Assembly: GCF_009901585.1 (NCBI RefSeq)
Contig: NZ_WXYO01000009.1
Location: forward strand, 1 to 64,000
DNA: 64,000 nucleotides
Origin: Poritiphilus flavus
GTDB lineage: Bacteria; Bacteroidota; Bacteroidia; Flavobacteriales; Flavobacteriaceae
Direction: 5' to 3'
The translations under genes were made by a program, and so were the position numbers. This document shows, one piece after another, positions 60,084 through 64,000 of this stretch (positions are counted from its first letter, which is position 1; every line of letters begins with the position of its first letter). The notes beneath the pieces were generated by a model, which made no database searches, was not told the origin of the DNA, and saw only the letters and a program-made list of their open reading frames with translations.

Positions 60084-60824
60084 CTATTTCAGGTAAGCGA
60101 AGAACTTGATCAGGTCCGCTTCGTTTTTGAGGTCAAGCGAGTTGTCCTTGATATAGCCGCTAAGTGCTTGCTTATCACCGCCCACTGCCTTGATCAGTTG
60201 ATTCTTCTTTAGCAATATCTCATCAATCCGATCTACTCCATTCTTCTGCATATAGTACTCCTCGAAGTGGGCAAACCTGTTAGGGGTGGCTTTGACAAAG
60301 GAATTCTGTGCCGGGCTACCCTCTGTAAACTTTACATGTGTTCGCTTGTAAAGGTCAAAGGTCTCTCCGTCGTGAAGTAAGGTAAGGTATCCATTGGTGG
60401 TTTTACCCTTTCGATCGATAAAGGTTTTAAAGCTCATAGGCTTACCGTTATTGTATATGCTGATATTCTTATCACGGCCCAGGGCTCTGATACCCTCTTC
60501 CAGAAGGTTTTGTTGCTTAATTTCTACTTCCTCATTCAGCGCGTTATAGCGGTAAAAAAGTGAACCTACCTCTTCGTCGCGATAGAAGATAGTGGTGGGC
60601 CTGAAATTATCGTCCACATATGGAGATCCCTGAAATTCTTCAACTTCCAGGGTCCGCTTTGCGTCGGCTTCAACAATTGGGCCCAATAAACTCGCGATGG
60701 TCGCAGAAGCTATTCCCTGGGTGTCACCACCTGCGGATAAGTTAGTGGCTAATTGACCGGAATACTGGGCGCTTGCAACACTTACAACAAGTCCCATAAC
60801 GAAAAAGCTAATGTATCTCTTCAT
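60084..60824 (-). CDS. Secreted protein of unknown function
   Basis: A 246-residue exported protein (MKRYISFFVMGLVVSVASAQ). The N-terminal part has a Gly/Ala/Ser-rich stretch with ATIASLLGPIVEADAKRTLE and then a mixed domain with SPYVDDNFRPTTIFYRDEEV, YRYNALNEEVEIKQQ and YLTLLHDGETFDLYKRTHVK. The C-terminal 60 residues are helical and Lys-rich (IDEILLKKNQLIKAVGGDKQ). No family was recognised. It lies between the arylsulfotransferase-like gene and the FG-GAP protein, all on the minus strand, with 59-76 bp spacers. Confidence 0.75.
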   Translation of the reverse strand: MKRYISFFVMGLVVSVASAQYSGQLATNLSAGGDTQGIASATIASLLGPIVEADAKRTLEVEEFQGSPYVDDNFRPTTIFYRDEEVGSLFYRYNALNEEVEIKQQNLLEEGIRALGRDKNISIYNNGKPMSFKTFIDRKGKTTNGYLTLLHDGETFDLYKRTHVKFTEGSPAQNSFVKATPNRFAHFEEYYMQKNGVDRIDEILLKKNQLIKAVGGDKQALSGYIKDNSLDLKNEADLIKFFAYLK

Positions 60825-60882
60825 GTCTCAAATTTTATCAAATATACGGATTAACGCAAAGAATACGGTGGTTTTTCACCAA

Positions 60883-63800
60883 TTATTTCCTTTGCTCAAA
60901 CAGCAGGGGAGTACCATTATTTCTGGCCGCCAGAAGGTATTTGGAGCCACTGAGTTCTATGAATTTTATATCCTTGATATTACCAGGTAAATACAAGCCC
61001 GAATTGAAAGCGTCCTCCGAAATATAGCCATTGTTTCCGTCGGAGAATAAAACGGTACCTGAAATAGCGTCCAGGCGAGGTGTCTCCACCTCTGTTTCAT
61101 AAATATTTCCTGCAACCACCAGGTCTTCGTACCCGTCCTGGTTCAAATCCCTGGCTTCAATAGCCAAAATAGGGTGTTGTTGGGCTTCTACAGGAAGTGC
61201 TTTCTTTTCAAACTTAAGGTCTCCCAGATTGATCAAAACAACGGATTGGAATTCAGTAACCTCCCTGGCATAAGAATCCTCTAATTTACCTCCGTAGACA
61301 TCTTCAAGTGAAGCATTTGCAAACTCCTGATAACTTTGGAACTTTTCTTTGATAAATGGCATTTGCTGCGAAGAGCACTCCCTTCCGCGTACCGGTACGT
61401 AGGTCCCTTTGTATTTTGAACTCAAAACCACGTCGTTGGTCCCATTCTCATCAAAGTCCGTGGCATATACCTTAAAGGGTTTTTCAGTTCCGGCTTTAAA
61501 CTTTATGTTCAGGCCGGCATTTCCCAAAACATAGTCCTTAAGACCGTCATTGTTGACATCCGTTTCAGCCACTGAAAACCACCATCCTTTTGAATCCAGG
61601 ATGCCGTCTTCGTCCACAAACCTTTCAAAAATGCCTTCTTTATTCTGAAAAAAGCCTATTGGGCTCCATTCTCCGACAGCAATGAAATCATCCCAGCCAT
61701 CGTTGTCAAAATCAGACACGATCAATTGGTTAATGATCCCAAAATCTGCCAGTCCCGCTGCATTCGATTCGGTGACATCCGTGAGGGCTCCATTATCATT
61801 TCTAAGCAAGGTAGAAGCAGCGTGCTTTGGATAATTCTTTGGGATAATCCTGTTTCCTACCAGCAGGTCTTCATCCCCGTCCTTGTCAAAGTCGATGGCT
61901 ATTACAGATTTACCGCTTTTTGGATACCTGCTAAGTATTTCGCTGTTCAGTTTGGAAAAGTTACCCTTGCCGTCATTGAGATAGATCCTGTCCGCATACA
62001 GTGAGGAGAAGGCCTCAAACTCATTCCCCCCGCTTACCACATAGAGGTCCATATCCCCATCGCCATCAAAATCAAAGAAGGTAGCGGCGGTGTCTTCATA
62101 AAGCTGATCATTTTCTATGGCTGATGAGGTGATCTTTACGAAGCCGCTGTTGGTCTGGGCGTACAATTGCCCGGATTGGCCGGAAGCCCCTCCAATATAA
62201 AGGTCCTCTTTTCCGTCCCCATTGACATCCCCGCTGGTCAGAGATGGACCTAAGGTAGATTGTTTATAGGGCAGCAGTATCTCTTTTTCAAAGTCGTCAT
62301 AAATATTTTCCCGATGCTCAAAATCCAGGTTAACACGCTTAGGGTCTGATTGAACAAAACGGGTGCTGCTGGCCGGAATGTCGGATGATTTAGACCTGGC
62401 GTCCGCTTTGTTAAAAGTGAGGAACTGGTTTGCGGGAATATGGTATTTCTCTATAAGCTTTCCGTCCGGCCATTCAATCCTAAGGGTATCTACCTGACTG
62501 GTTTTGCCGAGGCCGAAATGAGCCACTTTATCATGCGCAGACATATATCCGCGTACTCTTTTGGTCTCTATGAACTGGGTTTTATCACCGTATGTAATTG
62601 TGATCCTGGCCGGTGTCTCGGATGTCATACCGTCTGTCTTGACCTTCAGGTAATTTCCCAAGCCTCTTTCTGTAGCCGTATTCTGATATAGAAAGGCACC
62701 TTCGTCCATGTTGTTTACCACAAGGTCCAGATCACCATCGTTGTCCAGATCGCCGGTTGCTGCGCCATTGCTAAAGGAAAAGTCGGCCAACCCCCAATCC
62801 CTGGCTACTTCCGAAAAACGAAGCCCGGAATCATTGCGGTACATGATGTTAGGTAGTTTTTCGGATGGCATGGCATTGTAAAGCTCCCTTTTCAATTCCA
62901 GGGGCATGTTCTGCCCGTAACGCATTTTGGCCTGATAGACTTTTTGCTGCAGGTCGTTGTCCAGGGCGTATCTGCGATATCCGTTCGTTACGAAGATGTC
63001 TTTCAACCCATCCTGATCAAAATCAGACATCAACACGGACCAACTCCAATCTGTTTTTGCCGTTTGAGTAAGTTGAGCGATATTGTTGAATTGATCATTC
63101 CCGAGATTGAGTTGCAGGGAATTGAACATGTATTGGTAATGAAAACCGGCTTCTTTGGTCAGATAGTCAAAACGGCGGGTATTCATGGAGGCCATCAGGG
63201 TTTTGGCCCTGTAATGATCGCTGGAGGCCATATCCAATACAAAGATCTCCTGTCTGGCGTCGTTATTAAGATCCGCAATATCCATTCCCATACCGTAGTA
63301 GGAGATCTGGTTGGTAAAGTCTTTGATCCTGTCCGAAAAGGTGCCATTCTTATTGTTGATGAAAAGCGCGTCCGGAATGTAGTAATCACTGGCGATGTAA
63401 ATATCGGACCATCCGTCGTTGTTAATATCGCTCACCATCAGGCCCAGGCCAAAGATCGGTCTTTCAATCCCGGAACTTTTGGTCACATCTACAAACTTAC
63501 CACTGTCATTCCTGTACAAATGCGAAGAATTAAAATACTCAGTCTCCGGGGACTGGCCCACCATTTTGTAAAGGCTTATAGGATCTACACCGTATAGTTC
63601 GTTTTCATTCATTACAATACAGTCCAGATCGCCATCCCTGTCAAAGTCAAAAAAGGTAGATTGGGTGCTTATCCCCATATCATCAAGCCCAAAAGATGCG
63701 CCCTGTTCCAGGAATGTCTCGTTTTTCTGGTTGATGAAGAGCAGGTTCTTCCTTTCCAGTCTGGGATTGGGTCCGCCCTGAGATACATAGACGTCCATCC

Positions 63801-64000
63801 AGCCGTCCTGGTTTACATCCGCAAAGGTGACTCCGTTAGACCACACTTTCCCCGAATTGATACCAGCCTTTTCAGTGACATCCTCGAAGGTCATATCGCC
63901 CCTATTCATAAAGAGTCGGTTTTCCACCTGATTCCCACAGAAAAAGATATCGAGCAGGCCGTCATTGTTAAGGTCTTCCATACCTACACCTGCACCGTTG
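60883..64000 (-). CDS. FG-GAP/VCBS repeat protein with UnbV-type domain (5' end outside window)
   Basis: At least 1,038 residues; the frame is open to the window edge (NGAGVGMEDLNNDG before the first visible Met), so the start lies beyond 64000. It has many FG-GAP calcium-binding repeats of form DxNxDGxxD, e.g. DLNNDGLLDIFFCGNQ, DVNQDGWMDVYVSQGG, DFDRDGDLDCIVMN and DLDNDGDLDLVVNN, that build an integrin-type propeller. At about residues 490-560 lies an ASPIC/UnbV-like segment (GYMSAHDKVAHFGLGKTSQV, LRIEWPDGKLIEKY). A second propeller follows. These are large cell-surface proteins of Bacteroidota; the C-terminus (LLAARNNGTPLLFEQRK) shows no type IX sorting domain. Confidence 0.88.
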   Translation of the reverse strand, partial: NGAGVGMEDLNNDGLLDIFFCGNQVENRLFMNRGDMTFEDVTEKAGINSGKVWSNGVTFADVNQDGWMDVYVSQGGPNPRLERKNLLFINQKNETFLEQGASFGLDDMGISTQSTFFDFDRDGDLDCIVMNENELYGVDPISLYKMVGQSPETEYFNSSHLYRNDSGKFVDVTKSSGIERPIFGLGLMVSDINNDGWSDIYIASDYYIPDALFINNKNGTFSDRIKDFTNQISYYGMGMDIADLNNDARQEIFVLDMASSDHYRAKTLMASMNTRRFDYLTKEAGFHYQYMFNSLQLNLGNDQFNNIAQLTQTAKTDWSWSVLMSDFDQDGLKDIFVTNGYRRYALDNDLQQKVYQAKMRYGQNMPLELKRELYNAMPSEKLPNIMYRNDSGLRFSEVARDWGLADFSFSNGAATGDLDNDGDLDLVVNNMDEGAFLYQNTATERGLGNYLKVKTDGMTSETPARITITYGDKTQFIETKRVRGYMSAHDKVAHFGLGKTSQVDTLRIEWPDGKLIEKYHIPANQFLTFNKADARSKSSDIPASSTRFVQSDPKRVNLDFEHRENIYDDFEKEILLPYKQSTLGPSLTSGDVNGDGKEDLYIGGASGQSGQLYAQTNSGFVKITSSAIENDQLYEDTAATFFDFDGDGDMDLYVVSGGNEFEAFSSLYADRIYLNDGKGNFSKLNSEILSRYPKSGKSVIAIDFDKDGDEDLLVGNRIIPKNYPKHAASTLLRNDNGALTDVTESNAAGLADFGIINQLIVSDFDNDGWDDFIAVGEWSPIGFFQNKEGIFERFVDEDGILDSKGWWFSVAETDVNNDGLKDYVLGNAGLNIKFKAGTEKPFKVYATDFDENGTNDVVLSSKYKGTYVPVRGRECSSQQMPFIKEKFQSYQEFANASLEDVYGGKLEDSYAREVTEFQSVVLINLGDLKFEKKALPVEAQQHPILAIEARDLNQDGYEDLVVAGNIYETEVETPRLDAISGTVLFSDGNNGYISEDAFNSGLYLPGNIKDIKFIELSGSKYLLAARNNGTPLLFEQRK

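Overview
The window reads as chromosome of a flavobacterium (phylum Bacteroidota, family Flavobacteriaceae). The evidence is the gliding/type IX secretion genes gldJ and porV, the order murF-gldJ and porV-cdd-pdhA-pdhC, PafA-type alkaline phosphatase, LytS/LytTR two-component genes, DUF5723 and DUF4136 envelope proteins, Mpl (meso-DAP peptidoglycan recycling), many N-terminal lipoboxes, and TAnnTTTG promoter boxes with few Shine-Dalgarno sites. All assignments come from reading translated proteins and motifs; no database search was run.

Layout. 1-2.1 kb: the 3' part of an Rhs/YD-repeat protein with a variable tail and a small membrane protein, then about 0.5 kb of intergenic repeats. 2.7-13.5 kb: DCC-family protein, murF, gldJ, porV, cytidine deaminase, pyruvate dehydrogenase E1 alpha and E2, an M28 peptidase, an SDR and a VOC protein; porU is absent from its usual place beside porV. 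13.6-17.6 kb: an AraC regulator, a C45-type N-terminal nucleophile hydrolase and a CBM9-like/beta-lactamase fusion on one strand. 17.7-29.3 kb: SprT-like protein, mannose-1-phosphate guanylyltransferase, DUF389 protein, mlaF-mlaE, pafA, a glycosyltransferase, a KAS III enzyme and gcvP. 29.4-41.7 kb: UbiA-like protein, ECF sigma and zinc-finger anti-sigma pair, rhodanese and FKBP lipoproteins, M3 peptidase, purE-purK, an HPRT-adenylate kinase fusion, GNAT, obgE, DUF4136 lipoprotein and an S9 peptidase.

41.8-43.1 kb is a non-coding mosaic of repeats: a 225/241-bp tandem repeat built from an 8-bp array, a 26-bp palindromic module and a 7-bp ACTGnnn array. The same modules recur in opposite orientation at 2.3-2.5 kb. 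43.2-45.1 kb: an unlisted 41-residue membrane peptide and a LytS/LytTR pair. 45.2-64 kb: DoxX, TPR, SDR and cupin proteins, mpl, DUF1569, radC, a polysaccharide-deacetylase-like protein that has lost its catalytic motifs, a YjjG-type phosphatase, a three-gene envelope operon (lipoprotein, DUF5723 barrel, secreted protein), rarA, rhomboid protease, rlmB, an arylsulfotransferase-like lipoprotein, a secreted unknown, and a large FG-GAP/UnbV protein cut by the window end.

Most of the window is core chromosome with tight spacing and several convergent gene pairs whose stop codons overlap. The best leads outside ordinary annotation are the heptad/octad repeat system, the missing porU, the HPRT-Adk fusion, the degenerate deacetylase, the C45/beta-lactamase operon and the DUF5723 operon. 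No tRNA, rRNA, CRISPR array, insertion sequence or prophage was recognised.
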